DNA of 64,000 nt from Lawsonibacter asaccharolyticus (GCA_003112755.1 BFBT01000001.1:1612001-1676000); one strand, 5' to 3'; counted from the first letter of the stretch, positions 33,019 through 42,134 are shown. Program-made: numbers and translations. Notes: generated from the letters alone by a model not told the origin.

Positions 33019-33939
33019 TCAGCCCTCCATCTGGGCGCTCTCCGGCCCTGCCTCCAGGGAGCCGGTAACATGGATGGAGTGGCCCCAGAACAGATCCCCG
33101 TCGTTGAACCAGAACTCGAACCCGCCCTGGGGCAGCAGCTGGATGGACTCCAGCTCCATGCGCTCCATGAACTGCTCCTGGGTGACCAGCGGCGCGCCGC
33201 TGTCCTCGTCCTCCTCCTCCCGGGCGTCCGCCGCCCAGTCGTTGGCCAGGGAGAGCAGCTCTTGGGCGGCATAGGAGCGCACCCGGTGGTCCCAGTCCGC
33301 CTGACTGGCCATCAGGGTCCGTCCGGTCTCCTGGGCGGAGGCCATCTCCTCCGGCACGCCCCGGTCGAAGTCCAGGGCGATCTCGCTGCCCAGCCAGTCC
33401 ACGGTGGCCTCGAACCAGTCCACAGTGCGGTTCAGGGTGAAGGTGCCCAGCCCCTCCACCCAGGTGCTCACAGGCTTTTTCTGCTCATCCAGGATGGCCT
33501 TCAGGTCGGGGTCGAAGCCGGGCTGGGGCAGCTCCAGCATCAGCAGGCGGCTGCCGTCCACAGAGAGCCGGGCCCGGCACTTGATGATGAAGTCCCGGGG
33601 CACCCGCTGGCGCAGATAGTCCATCAGACGGTCGTCTGCCAGGGCTACCAGGCGGAAGCCACCCTGGTGGATGTCAGGGCTGTCCTCCTCCATCCAGGCG
33701 GTCAGGCCGATGGAGGCGGTCCACAGCTTCTCCCCCTGGCTGCGCCCGCCGCCGAAGCCGCTGGCCCCGGTGACGGCCAGGATGTTCAGCTCCTCCGGCA
33801 GAAAGTCCTGGCCCAGGGCGCGGAACTCCTGGGGGACCTCCGCGGCGTCCTGCCGCGTCTGCCCCTCCTGAGCCCCCCTCTGCTGCCGCTGCTGTTCCTC
33901 GGGGATCTCCCCGCCCTTTTTTTTGAAAAATCCGAACAT
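33019..33939 (-). CDS. DUF2262-domain protein
   Basis: A 306-aa cytoplasmic protein. The N-terminus (FGFFKKKGGEIPEEQQRQQ) is basic then low-complexity. The C-terminal half, with TVDWFEATVDWLGSEIALDFD and RSYAAQELLSLANDWAAD, matches the DUF2262 domain pattern. Family members have no known function and are sometimes found near toxin-immunity-like clusters. Here it is simply part of the dut-maf-mre run. The ribosome site GAGAGGAGG lies upstream of the ATG. Confidence 0.75.
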   Translation of the reverse strand: MFGFFKKKGGEIPEEQQRQQRGAQEGQTRQDAAEVPQEFRALGQDFLPEELNILAVTGASGFGGGRSQGEKLWTASIGLTAWMEEDSPDIHQGGFRLVALADDRLMDYLRQRVPRDFIIKCRARLSVDGSRLLMLELPQPGFDPDLKAILDEQKKPVSTWVEGLGTFTLNRTVDWFEATVDWLGSEIALDFDRGVPEEMASAQETGRTLMASQADWDHRVRSYAAQELLSLANDWAADAREEEDEDSGAPLVTQEQFMERMELESIQLLPQGGFEFWFNDGDLFWGHSIHVTGSLEAGPESAQMEG

Positions 33940-33968
33940 GGCCCAAACCCTCCTCTCTCAGCGGATCT

Positions 33969-34418
33969 CTATTTCCCGGTGGAGCCGAAGCCACCGGCGC
34001 CCCGCTGGGTCTCATCCAGCTGGTCCACCATCTTCACCTGGGCCTGGACCACCGGGACCACCATCAGCTGGGCGATGCGGTCAGCGGGCTGGATGACGTA
34101 GTCTGCGTCCCCGGAGTTCTGGAGTCCCACCAGGATCTCTCCCCGGTAGTCGCTGTCGATGACGCCCACGCAGTTGGCAGGGGCGATGCCGTGTTTGATG
34201 CCCAGGCCGCTGCGGGCGAAGACCAGGGCCACATAGCCGGCGGAGGGGAGGGCGATGGCGATGCCAGTGGGGATCACCGCCCGCCCGCCGGCGGGGATGG
34301 TCACCGCCTGGTCCACACAGGCATGCAGATCCATGGCGGCGGCGCCGGCGCTGGCGTAGAAGGGGGCGGGGATCTCTGTCCCGATCTTGGGGGAGAGGGC
34401 TTTGACGTTCAGTTCCAT
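33969..34418 (-). CDS. dut: dUTP diphosphatase
   Basis: A 149-aa trimeric dUTPase that keeps uracil out of DNA and supplies dUMP for thymidylate synthesis. All five motifs are present: AGAAAMDLHA (motif 1), ARSGLGIKHG (2), GVIDSDYRGEI with the catalytic aspartate (3), RIAQLMV (4), and the C-terminal RGAGGFGSTG (5). A good ribosome site (AAAGGAG) precedes the ATG. It lies between LuxC-like and DUF2262 genes. Confidence 0.96.
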   Translation of the reverse strand: MELNVKALSPKIGTEIPAPFYASAGAAAMDLHACVDQAVTIPAGGRAVIPTGIAIALPSAGYVALVFARSGLGIKHGIAPANCVGVIDSDYRGEILVGLQNSGDADYVIQPADRIAQLMVVPVVQAQVKMVDQLDETQRGAGGFGSTGK

Positions 34419-34455
34419 AATGATCGGCTCCTTTGCGGTCAGTTAGTATCAACAG

Positions 34456-35742
34456 TCAGATGGGGCGGTCCGGGGACGGCTCCTGGATGTCCACCGTCCG
34501 GACGTACCGCCGCAGGGGGAATTCCCCGTCGTGTCCCTCCCCGGAGAGAGTGCGGGACATGCTGCCCGGCGGGGCGATCCGGGTCACTCCGGCCCGGGCG
34601 AGGAGCTGGGTGAGGGCGGGCCGGTCCTGGGCCGGACAGAGCAGCCCCGCGGTCTGGAGACGGCCCTTCTGCCGCCTCAGGACAGGGAGCAGAGCCTTCT
34701 GGGGCAGACACTTCACCAGCACATTGCCGTGGAGGGGGGAGAGCTCCAGCTCCCGGTCCTCCCGCAGGGTGAGGGAGCAGCCCCGGCCGGGAAACAGGGT
34801 GCCGGGCAGCCGGTCGGCGGCGTGCTCCAGCCGGGTCTCCCAAGCGTACAGGCTCCCCTCCCCCTTCTCCCCAAGGGCAGCACGGAAGCGGTCCGCTGCC
34901 CGCTCCAGCAGGGGGAGAAAGCTCCGGCAGAAGGCCTCCCCCTCCCCGAGGGCGTCCGTGTCCAGAAAGATGACCTGGCAGGAGGAGCAGAGCAGTCCCC
35001 CGGTCTGGATGAGGTGCTCCGCCAGAGCGGAGAGAGCGTCCTCCTCTCCCTCCCACCGGGACAGATAGGCAAAGCTGAGGCGGTGGCCCCACTCCATCAG
35101 CTTGCAGCCGGGCGGGGCCAGCTGCCGCAGGGCAGTCACCGCCCCGTCGCCGCCCCACACCACCGCCCCGTCTGCCAGATCTGCCAGCCGTCGCAGGGCG
35201 GCGGTGTCCCGGGATGGGATCTGGAAGGCGTAGAGGAAGGGGGCCAGACAGGGCTCCTGCTCCGTCAGCAGCTGAAAGACGGCCAGGGAGAGCCCCTGGT
35301 CCCCGGAGGGCAGCTTCACCAGATTGATATTGCCGGTGAGCAGGCCCTCCACTGCGCTGAAGGCGGGCAGGCCGTCTACATTGCCGGCGGTGACATGGAA
35401 CAGGGTGCCCAGAGGAACGGTCTGGGTGCGGCCGAAGGGCCGCTCCTGAAAGGAGTAGAGCGGGATGCCCAGCTCCACGGCCAGCTTGTATTCCAGGGCC
35501 TCCCGCCGGAGCAGGGGGCGGATGTGCGCCACCTCCCGGCGCCCGCCGGGACCGGCGTACCGGAGGATGAGCGGGTCCAGCTCTCCCCGGTCCAGCCGCT
35601 CCCCCACAGCCTGGAGGGCGGAGATGACGGTCTCCGGCTCCAGGGTCCGGCAGGCGCGGGTCTCATTGACCGCCTCCTCCAGCTCCTCCAGCACCTGGGA
35701 CAGCTGGCTGTCCGGGAGCAGGCGTCCGTTGGCGAAGATCAA
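34456..35742 (-). CDS. LuxC-like acyl-CoA/acyl-protein reductase
   Basis: A 428-aa protein of the LuxC family (NADPH-dependent long-chain acyl reductase, an aldehyde-dehydrogenase-fold enzyme). The segments VPLGTLFHVTAGNVDGLPAFSAVEGLLTG and LVKLPSGDQGLS are conserved, and the likely acyl-carrying cysteine lies in GGLLCSSCQ. The start is taken as TTG 35742, with GGAGG just upstream; its TTGA overlaps the stop of the LuxE-like gene, so the two are coupled. LuxC plus LuxE forms a fatty-acid reductase complex in luminous bacteria. No luciferase or thioesterase genes are here. A role in making an acyl aldehyde or alcohol for the envelope is an inference. Confidence 0.88.
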   Translation of the reverse strand: MIFANGRLLPDSQLSQVLEELEEAVNETRACRTLEPETVISALQAVGERLDRGELDPLILRYAGPGGRREVAHIRPLLRREALEYKLAVELGIPLYSFQERPFGRTQTVPLGTLFHVTAGNVDGLPAFSAVEGLLTGNINLVKLPSGDQGLSLAVFQLLTEQEPCLAPFLYAFQIPSRDTAALRRLADLADGAVVWGGDGAVTALRQLAPPGCKLMEWGHRLSFAYLSRWEGEEDALSALAEHLIQTGGLLCSSCQVIFLDTDALGEGEAFCRSFLPLLERAADRFRAALGEKGEGSLYAWETRLEHAADRLPGTLFPGRGCSLTLREDRELELSPLHGNVLVKCLPQKALLPVLRRQKGRLQTAGLLCPAQDRPALTQLLARAGVTRIAPPGSMSRTLSGEGHDGEFPLRRYVRTVDIQEPSPDRPI

Positions 35743-36863
35743 AACCCCTCCCCCTTTCCCAGCAGGTCCGCCGCGCCGGCGGCGCAGGTCTTGATGTCCC
35801 CCAGGCCCACCCGGCCCAGCAGGGTCAGGTAGGGGGAGGTCAGGCCGCACCCGCAGGCATCCCCCGGGGTGAGATAGCCCAGGTCGTCAGTGACCACGCT
35901 GGTGACCGGAGTGGCCCGGATGAGGGGGGAGATGAGGTTGACCAGCCCCACCTGTCCCATGGGCAGGGGCTCCAGGGTGGCCGGGTCACGGATCAGGACC
36001 CGGGAGTAGATGGGCACATGGAAGTGGTGCCTGGGGCAGGTGTTATAGAAGATGGGGTGCTCTACGGCGCCGAACAGCTCATGGATGTCCTCCTCCCCCA
36101 CCCCCAGCACCCGCCGGACCAGGGAGTAGAGCACTGACTTGTCCACCTGCTGCTGCCAGTGCTGCTTCCAGCCCCCGGCCAGCAGGATCTTGGAACCGGG
36201 CCGCAGGCGCAGGGAGATGCCCAGCTCTTCCATCCGCTTCAGTCCGAACCAGAGATAGGAGGGGAAGCCCACGATCCGGGTGGGGAAGGGAGAGCAGGAG
36301 AACCGCTCCAGGGCCTCCACCGCACCGTCCAGGTCAGGGACGTAGCCCTCCCCCTGCCAGCGGAGGGCATAAAAGCGGCGGAGGGGCGGGGCGAAGAAGG
36401 TCATGCCGAACATGGTGCGGGTGACGCCGGCAGAGCTGCGCCGGTCTGGCTTGTAACCCAGCACCACATAGTTGGCGGGGCGGAAAGAGATGAGCCGGTG
36501 CCGCCAGCCCAGCCGGAGGACCATGGGGACCTCCGCCCAGATGCAGCCCAGGTCGAAGCCCACCTGGCTGAAGGTGCCGCTGGTCCCCGAGGAGGTGACC
36601 TTCATCACCATCCGCCGCCGGGGCATGGAGAAGAGGGCGTGGCGCTTGAAGAACAGGGTGGGCAGCATGGGCACCCGGACCAGGTCGTCCATGGTGCGCA
36701 GCTGGTCCGGGGAGAAGCCCAGGTGCTCCGCAATGGCCCGGTACTGGGGGCAGCGGGCCATGTGGAAGGCGCAGCAGTCCGCCGTCGCCTGGAGAAAGAG
36801 CTGGTCTGTGCTGGGCAGGTCATAGGGCCCGCGGTGCCAGAACAGGCGCTGCCGGCTGAACAT
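35739..36863 (-). CDS. LuxE-like acyl-protein synthetase
   Basis: A 374-aa member of the LuxE family (AMP-forming acyl-protein synthetase, ANL superfamily). The nucleotide loop SSGTSGT is at residues 91-97, LFGAVEHPIFYNTCPRHHFHVPIYSRV is a conserved central motif, and a cysteine at about 360 (IKTCAAG) is in the position of the acyl-accepting cysteine of LuxE. It would activate a fatty acid as acyl-AMP and hold it as a thioester for LuxC. It overlaps the LuxC-like gene by 4 bp. Such pairs outside luminous bacteria are uncharacterised. The natural acyl substrate is unknown. Confidence 0.88.
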   Translation of the reverse strand: MFSRQRLFWHRGPYDLPSTDQLFLQATADCCAFHMARCPQYRAIAEHLGFSPDQLRTMDDLVRVPMLPTLFFKRHALFSMPRRRMVMKVTSSGTSGTFSQVGFDLGCIWAEVPMVLRLGWRHRLISFRPANYVVLGYKPDRRSSAGVTRTMFGMTFFAPPLRRFYALRWQGEGYVPDLDGAVEALERFSCSPFPTRIVGFPSYLWFGLKRMEELGISLRLRPGSKILLAGGWKQHWQQQVDKSVLYSLVRRVLGVGEEDIHELFGAVEHPIFYNTCPRHHFHVPIYSRVLIRDPATLEPLPMGQVGLVNLISPLIRATPVTSVVTDDLGYLTPGDACGCGLTSPYLTLLGRVGLGDIKTCAAGAADLLGKGEGF

Positions 36864-36893
36864 AGGGGGGACCTCCTCTCCGCGTTCCGCGCT

Positions 36894-38978
36894 TTATTCT
36901 ACCCCCCGGTAATACAGGCCCCGGGTGTAGTCGTTGGGCTGATAGCTGCCCCGGCCCAGGTAGCGCTCCAGCACCTGGACGCACTCCCGGGCGTTCTCGG
37001 TGGTGAACATCAGACGCCCTGCCCAGAGACCCAGGCGCTGCCAGTCTCCGGCCTTGTCCGCCAGGAACAGCTTCTTGGAATTGAGGATCTCATTGCGGCA
37101 GCCCGGGGCTTTCACCACAGGGAAGCGCTCCCCCTTCCGGTCGGTAAGGAGGTTCACGTTGGCACAGGTGTGCCGGCCGCTGTGGTTGTGGATGATGCAG
37201 TTCTCGGTGATCATCAGGGGCAGGCGGCCGTAGACCACCAGCTCGGTGTCCAGCCCCTTGGACAGGTCCCGGATCTGGGCCAGCTTCAGCTCAAAGGAGA
37301 GAGTGGCGGAGCGGAAGCCCAGGCGCTTGAGCTCCTTCAGCGTCTGGCCGTTGAATACCCCCAGACCGTAGTCCCCCCGCAGGGTGAAGCCCAGCTCCGC
37401 CGCCCGGCGGGCACTGTCCAGGGTGCCGGCCAGGGCGTCGGTCACCCCCATTGCCCGCAGCCGTTCCAGCTCCTGGAAGAGGGCGGGTGCCTCCCGGTCG
37501 GTGCAGATGCGGGGCAGCAGGGCGGCCACCCGCACCCCGGCCTTCTGGGCCTGCTCCACCACCTCCGGGTGGGCCGCCCCCTCCCCGGCGGGGAGGTAGA
37601 GGAGGGCGGGGGCGAGGCGGAGCAGCTCCGGGCTGACCTGTCCGGCGGCGCGCACAGAGAGGGTGTAGACAGGGGGCTGCTTCCGGTTCTCATAGCGCAC
37701 CCCGGGGCGGAAGGGCTCGCAGCGGCGCTCCGGCAGTGCGGTGCGCTGCCGGCCCAGCTCCTCCAGAGCCTGCCGGCGCAGGGCGTTGAGAGCCGACAGG
37801 GGGAGGGAGAGCCCTTCATCCACGTAGACGGTGACCTTCTCACAGGAGAAGGGAGTCCCTCCGGTGCGGGAGAGCTGTCCCTCCACCTTCTCACGGGTCA
37901 GGGGGACGTTCACCGCCTCCTCCGGCACCGGGCCGGTGACGGAGGCCAGATGTTCCTGAGCGTCCTGGACGGCCACCTGGGCGGGCTCCCCCCGGCGGAG
38001 CATAGCGTACATCCGCACCGGCTCCTTCCGGTTCTCCCCGCTCTCATAGGTGGCCCGGGCCTGGGTGAACAGCTCCCGGGGCTCCACCTCGTCCTGGCGG
38101 GTGCCGAACATCTCCGGCCCCGTCTGCCCCAGAAAGTAGCCGTCCGTGAAGCCGTCCCGGGAGAAGGCGGAGCGCAGCTGCTCCAGCTCCTCGGCCGTGG
38201 GCTCCCGCCCCTCCCGGATGGCCCGGGCATAGATGCCAGTGACCACGGCCACATACTCGGGGCGCTTCATCCGCCCCTCGATCTTAACACAGGCCACCCC
38301 CATCTTCCTCAGTTCCCGGAGGTGGCCTGCCAGGGACATGTCCTTCAGGGACAGGGGGCTGCCGTCTGCCTTATTCCCCCAGCCGTACTTCAGCCGGCAG
38401 GGCTGGGCGCACAGCCCCCGGTTGCCGCTGCGTCCCCCGATGACGGAGGAGAAGAAGCACTGGCCGGAGTAGCACATGCACAGGGCCCCGTGGGCGAACA
38501 CCTCGATCTCCACCGGAGAGCGGGCGCAGATGTACTCGATCTGGTCCCGGGACAGCTCCCGGGAGAGGACCACCCGGCTCATCCCCAGGTCGGCGCACTG
38601 CTTCACCCCGTCCAGGCTGTGGACTGTCATCTGGGTGGAGGCGTGGACCGGCAGGTCGGGCACCGTCTGCCGAAGCATCCGCAGCACCCCCAGATCCTGG
38701 ACCAGTACCGCGTCCACCCCCATGGCGCTGGCCTGGGCGGCCTCCTGAGCGGCGCCGGCCAGCTCCCGGTCGGTGAGCAGGGTGTTCAGGGTGAGGAACA
38801 CCTTGACGCCCCGCAGATGGCAATAAGAAACCGCCGCCGCAGCTTCATCCCCGGTGAAGTTCTTCGCGTTGCGGCGGGCGTTGAAATCCCCATATCCCAG
38901 ATAGACGGCGTCTGCCCCGTTCTGTACGGCGGCGGTGACCGCCTCCATGGACCCGGCAGGGGCGAGAAGCTCCAGCAT
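36894..38978 (-). CDS. U32 family peptidase/RNA hydroxylase-like protein with DUF3656 domain
   Basis: A 694-aa two-domain protein. The N-terminal U32 domain starts LELLAPAGSMEAVTAAVQNGADAVYLG and contains EVFAHGALCMCYSGQCFFSSVIGGRSGNRG with four clustered cysteines (in CMCYSGQC and CAQPC), the likely iron-sulfur ligands shown for relatives. The C-terminal DUF3656-type domain follows from about residue 390. Although annotated as collagenase-like peptidases, characterised relatives with this plan hydroxylate tRNA or 23S rRNA (TrhP/RlhA type) using prephenate-linked chemistry, so an RNA-modifying role is more likely. It sits between zapA and the LuxE-like gene on the same strand. Confidence 0.9.
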   Translation of the reverse strand: MLELLAPAGSMEAVTAAVQNGADAVYLGYGDFNARRNAKNFTGDEAAAAVSYCHLRGVKVFLTLNTLLTDRELAGAAQEAAQASAMGVDAVLVQDLGVLRMLRQTVPDLPVHASTQMTVHSLDGVKQCADLGMSRVVLSRELSRDQIEYICARSPVEIEVFAHGALCMCYSGQCFFSSVIGGRSGNRGLCAQPCRLKYGWGNKADGSPLSLKDMSLAGHLRELRKMGVACVKIEGRMKRPEYVAVVTGIYARAIREGREPTAEELEQLRSAFSRDGFTDGYFLGQTGPEMFGTRQDEVEPRELFTQARATYESGENRKEPVRMYAMLRRGEPAQVAVQDAQEHLASVTGPVPEEAVNVPLTREKVEGQLSRTGGTPFSCEKVTVYVDEGLSLPLSALNALRRQALEELGRQRTALPERRCEPFRPGVRYENRKQPPVYTLSVRAAGQVSPELLRLAPALLYLPAGEGAAHPEVVEQAQKAGVRVAALLPRICTDREAPALFQELERLRAMGVTDALAGTLDSARRAAELGFTLRGDYGLGVFNGQTLKELKRLGFRSATLSFELKLAQIRDLSKGLDTELVVYGRLPLMITENCIIHNHSGRHTCANVNLLTDRKGERFPVVKAPGCRNEILNSKKLFLADKAGDWQRLGLWAGRLMFTTENARECVQVLERYLGRGSYQPNDYTRGLYYRGVE

Positions 38979-39074
38979 AAGGCACCTCCCGTAAAGATCC
39001 GCCCTCAGGCGGCGCGTCCGCAGGGAAGAGGGGCCCCCGTCCCCGGCGGGGAACCCCTCTCCTGCGCTTATTTC

Positions 39075-39389
39075 TTATTTGTGGTTCTGGAGCTTGAAGA
39101 TCTCCCGCTTGGCCTCGGAGAGCTCCATTTTCAGCTTGGTGGCCTCCTCCAGATACTCCTTGATCTGGCGGCGCAGGTTTTCGGCGGCCTCCTGCTCCTT
39201 GAAATACTGGTCCGCGATGTTCATGGCGGCCAGAACGGCGCCGTCCGCCTGGGAGAGACGGCCCTGGGAGAGGACCTCCCGCATCTGGCTGTCCACATGG
39301 GCGGCCACCCGGCGGACATAGTCCTCGCCCTCGGCGGCTACCATGGTGTATTCCTGTCCCGCGATGGAGACGGTGATCTTGTTTTTCAT
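39075..39389 (-). CDS. zapA: Cell division protein ZapA
   Basis: A 104-aa FtsZ-ring associated protein. The N-terminal segment ITVSIAGQEYTMVAAEGEDYVRRVAAHVD is the ZapA beta-hairpin/helix signature, followed by a long coiled coil (about residues 45-104) rich in E, K and A. It bundles FtsZ filaments at mid-cell. The ATG at 39389 follows GGGAGGGG. The open frame continues upstream, but without a start. It heads the minus-strand cell-envelope run and is divergent from a DnaD-like gene. Confidence 0.92.
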   Translation of the reverse strand: MKNKITVSIAGQEYTMVAAEGEDYVRRVAAHVDSQMREVLSQGRLSQADGAVLAAMNIADQYFKEQEAAENLRRQIKEYLEEATKLKMELSEAKREIFKLQNHK

Positions 39390-39509
39390 CGTGAAGCCCC
39401 TCCCGGTCTCTGCTGTTTCAAGATGGCAATCATTATACCACAGAACAGGCCGCTTGAAAAACAAATTTACCATGAATTTTTTATTTTTTTGCCCTTGGGA
39501 TTTTGGAGG

Positions 39510-39538
39510 TTTACGCCGGGGCGATTTTAGAGTAAAAT
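39510..39538 (+). promoter_or_regulatory. sigma-A promoter of the DnaD/DnaC-like operon
   Basis: TTTACG (39510-39515) and TAAAAT (39533-39538) are 17 bp apart, 34 bp upstream of the start codon. Confidence 0.65.
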
Positions 39539-39572
39539 GGTCGCAGACTTTTGTGGAAGGGAGGGGCATGGG

Positions 39573-40523
39573 ATGACCGGACCTCTGATGCCGGGCAGCA
39601 TCCTGTCCATGCCGGCGGCGGCGGCCGAGCGGCTGATCCGGCTGGACAGCGGAGACGCCGCCCTGCTGTATCTCTACCTGCTGGGCCACGGGAACGCCGC
39701 CGGCCTGAACTGGCCCCGGGAGCGGCTCCAGGGGGCGCTGGACCTGCTCTCCGCCCAGGGAATGGCGGGGGCGGAGGCCGCTCCGCCGCCCCCGGCACCC
39801 CCTGTTCAGGAGGCGCTGCCCCCCGAATACACCACCCAGGACGTCACTGCCGCCCTCCAGGAGGCGGGCTCCACCTTCTCCGCCCTGGCGGACGAGGTGG
39901 AGCGCCGCCTGGGCAAGCGGCTGTCTGCCAATGACCTGAAGATCCTGCTCACCCTGTATGACCACCTGGCCCTGCCCGGCGAGGTAATCCTGATGCTGGT
40001 CACCTGGTGCATCGAGGAGACGGAGCGGAAGTACGGGCCGGGGCGGCGCCCCTTCCTCTCCCAGGTGCGCAAGGAGGGCTTTGCCTGGTCCAGGCAGGGC
40101 ATCGACACCGTGGAGGCGGCGGAGGCCCACCTGAAAAAGCTGGCTCAGCTGCGCACCCGGGAACGGGAGGTGCTGCGGCTGCTGGACATCCCGGCCCGCC
40201 CCCTGGTGGAGCGGGAGAGGACCTATATCGCCGCCTGGCAGGATATGGGCTTTGACAACGAGGCCCTGCGCCTGGCCTATGAGAAGACGGTGATGAAAAA
40301 GCAGTCTATGGACTGGGGCTATATGAACGGCATCCTGCGCCGCTGGCACGAGAAGGGGCTGCACACCGTGGCGGCCATCCAGGCCGGGGACGGCCTGCGC
40401 CGGAACCGGGGCGGGGCGCCGACCCAGGGGCGGACTCCTCAGCCCGGAGAGGAGCGCCGGGTGCGGGAGGACATGGAGCGGATGCGCCGCCTGATGGAGC
40501 AGATGAAGCGGGAGGAGGAATAA
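39573..40523 (+). CDS. DnaD-domain replication protein
   Basis: A 316-aa protein with the DnaD/DnaB_2 plan. A winged-helix-like N-terminal part (about residues 10-65), a proline-rich linker (PPPPAPPVQEALPP) and tandem DnaD-type domains follow. The diagnostic MDWGYMNGILRRWHEKGL motif (YxxxILxxW) lies near the C-terminus, and the tail is basic/acidic. Such proteins help load the replicative helicase at the origin or at restart sites. The ATG at 39573 has GGGAGG upstream. The next gene, 3 bp after its stop, is a DnaC/DnaI-type ATPase, so the pair should form the primosome loader. Confidence 0.9.
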   Translation: MTGPLMPGSILSMPAAAAERLIRLDSGDAALLYLYLLGHGNAAGLNWPRERLQGALDLLSAQGMAGAEAAPPPPAPPVQEALPPEYTTQDVTAALQEAGSTFSALADEVERRLGKRLSANDLKILLTLYDHLALPGEVILMLVTWCIEETERKYGPGRRPFLSQVRKEGFAWSRQGIDTVEAAEAHLKKLAQLRTREREVLRLLDIPARPLVERERTYIAAWQDMGFDNEALRLAYEKTVMKKQSMDWGYMNGILRRWHEKGLHTVAAIQAGDGLRRNRGGAPTQGRTPQPGEERRVREDMERMRRLMEQMKREEE

Positions 40524-40526
40524 GAG

Positions 40527-41531
40527 ATGTCATATGACCCTGCGGTCCTGCGCCGGGCCACCGCCCGGCTGGAGGGGGAGCGCCGCGCCCGGGAGGAGCA
40601 GCAGCAGGCCCTGCGGCGGGCCGCTTGTCAGCGCCAGCCCCGGCTGTCGGAGATCGACCGGCAGCTGCGGGGCACCATGACCGAGCTGTTTGCCGCCTCC
40701 CTGCGCCGGGGGGAGGGGGGCGCTCCCACGGTGGAGGAGGTGCGGCGGAAGAACCTGGCCCTCCAGCAGGAGCGGGCGGAGCTGCTGGCCCGCATGGATC
40801 TGGCGGAGGACGCCCTGGATGACAAGCCCGCCTGCCCCCTGTGCGGGGACACGGGCTGGAGGGGCACTGAGATGTGCCGCTGCCTGCGGGCGCTGTGCGC
40901 CCAGGAGCAGATCCGGGAGCTGTCCAAGCTGCTGGACCTGGGGGAGCAGTCCTTCGACACCTTCCGGATGGACTATTACAGCACCAGCTTCTGGCCCGAA
41001 TGGGGCACCTCCCCCCGGGAGAACATGGAGCTGGTGTACGAGGTGTGTCTCAACTATGCCCAGAAGTTCGGCCGCTTCTACTTCAAAAACCTCTTCCTCA
41101 GCGGGGCCCCCGGGCTGGGCAAGACCTTCCTGTCTGCCTGCATCGCCCGCACTGTGTCGGAGAACGGACATTCGGTGGTGTATGACACAGCGGGGAACGT
41201 GTTCGCGCAGTTCGAGGCCCGGAAGTTCCTCCGGGACAGCGACGACGGCCGGGAGGCCCGGGACGAGACCCGGCGCTATCTGGGCTGTGACCTGCTGATC
41301 CTGGACGACCTGGGCAGCGAGCTGACCACCCAGTTCACCCAGTCCGCCCTCTACGAGCTGATCAACGGGCGGCTGGTGGGGGGAAAGCGCACCGTCATCT
41401 CCTCTAACCTGTCTATGGAGGAGGCTGCTGTCCGCTACTCCCCCCAGATCGCCTCCCGGCTGGAGGGGGAGTACCACCTGCTCCACTTCTTTGGGGAGGA
41501 CATCCGGCTCCTGCGGAAGAAACAGCTTTAG
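40527..41531 (+). CDS. DnaC/DnaI-like helicase-loader ATPase
   Basis: A 334-aa AAA+ ATPase. The N-terminal region (1-100) is a basic coiled coil followed by a zinc-binding cluster CPLCGDTGWRGTEMCRC. The C-terminal AAA+ domain has Walker A GAPGLGKTF (about 192-200), Walker B LLILDDLGSE (about 254-263), and a sensor-like ISSNLS. This domain order matches DnaI/DnaC-type loaders of the replicative helicase. It is translationally close-coupled to the DnaD-like gene. Confidence 0.9.
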   Translation: MSYDPAVLRRATARLEGERRAREEQQQALRRAACQRQPRLSEIDRQLRGTMTELFAASLRRGEGGAPTVEEVRRKNLALQQERAELLARMDLAEDALDDKPACPLCGDTGWRGTEMCRCLRALCAQEQIRELSKLLDLGEQSFDTFRMDYYSTSFWPEWGTSPRENMELVYEVCLNYAQKFGRFYFKNLFLSGAPGLGKTFLSACIARTVSENGHSVVYDTAGNVFAQFEARKFLRDSDDGREARDETRRYLGCDLLILDDLGSELTTQFTQSALYELINGRLVGGKRTVISSNLSMEEAAVRYSPQIASRLEGEYHLLHFFGEDIRLLRKKQL

Positions 41532-41532
41532 A

Positions 41533-41570
41533 GAAAAAGACCGCCCAGGCCGGGAAAGGGCCTGGGCGGT
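41533..41570. terminator. Terminator between convergent genes at 41.5 kb
   Basis: ACCGCCCAGGCC pairs perfectly with GGCCTGGGCGGT (12 bp). On the minus strand it is followed by CTTTTTCTC, so it mainly ends the zinc-ribbon gene. Confidence 0.88.
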
Positions 41571-41580
41571 ACGTGTATCT

Positions 41581-41976
41581 TCAGCTTTTTTCCTGGAAGA
41601 CGGCGCCGCAGCTGCGGCAGGTGACGGTGATCTTTCCCTTGCCCTTGGGTACCCGGAGCTGCTGACCGCAGCTAGGGCAGCGGAAATAGCGGTGCTCCTT
41701 GTCCCGGTGCATGGTGCGGCGGAGGTGGAACCAGTTGATGGCCGGTCCGGCCAGCTGCATAAACTTGGCGTTCTCCGCCCGCCGGCGGGGGAGATTGCGG
41801 GACAACATTCGAAAAAGTCCCCAGACGATCACAACGAGAGACAGCCAGTACAGGGGGAGAAAATTGGTCCAGATAGAAATAAAATAAAAGATCAGATACA
41901 GGACCAGCAGGAAAACATTGAGCTGGTCGCCGCCGTACCGGCCGTACATAAAGCGCTGAATGGCATTCCGGATCAT
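41581..41976 (-). CDS. Zinc-ribbon membrane protein
   Basis: A 131-aa protein with two adjacent hydrophobic helices (about residues 20-62) and a C-terminal zinc ribbon, CPSC ... CRSC (about 100-123). The middle holds a basic segment RMLSRNLPRRRAEN. I do not recognise a named family. The plan resembles small conserved Firmicute proteins with unknown roles. The ATG at 41976 is used because GGAGG lies 7 bp upstream. It is divergent from the dCMP deaminase gene. Confidence 0.82.
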   Translation of the reverse strand: MIRNAIQRFMYGRYGGDQLNVFLLVLYLIFYFISIWTNFLPLYWLSLVVIVWGLFRMLSRNLPRRRAENAKFMQLAGPAINWFHLRRTMHRDKEHRYFRCPSCGQQLRVPKGKGKITVTCRSCGAVFQEKS

Positions 41977-42084
41977 GAAAGAGCCTCCTCTGGAAAGCGG
42001 GAACCGCCAATTTGGCATGTTGATATGATACCGCGGGAAATGGCGGCGGTCAAGGAACCAATCGTAAACAAAATGTAAACTGTC

Positions 42085-42113
42085 TTGCGCGGACGGACAA
42101 ATTGGGCTATACT
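42085..42113 (+). promoter_or_regulatory. sigma-A promoter of the dCMP deaminase gene
   Basis: TTGCGC (42085-42090) and TATACT (42108-42113) are 17 bp apart, 21 bp before the start codon. Confidence 0.78.
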
Positions 42114-42134
42114 GTCGAAAAAAGGAGGGCGGCC

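Noticed and set aside
36159-39530. 1123-codon plus-strand frame opposite the U32 and LuxE-like genes
   Set aside because: Same reasons: antisense shadow of well-recognised genes, no family motif and no ribosome site.
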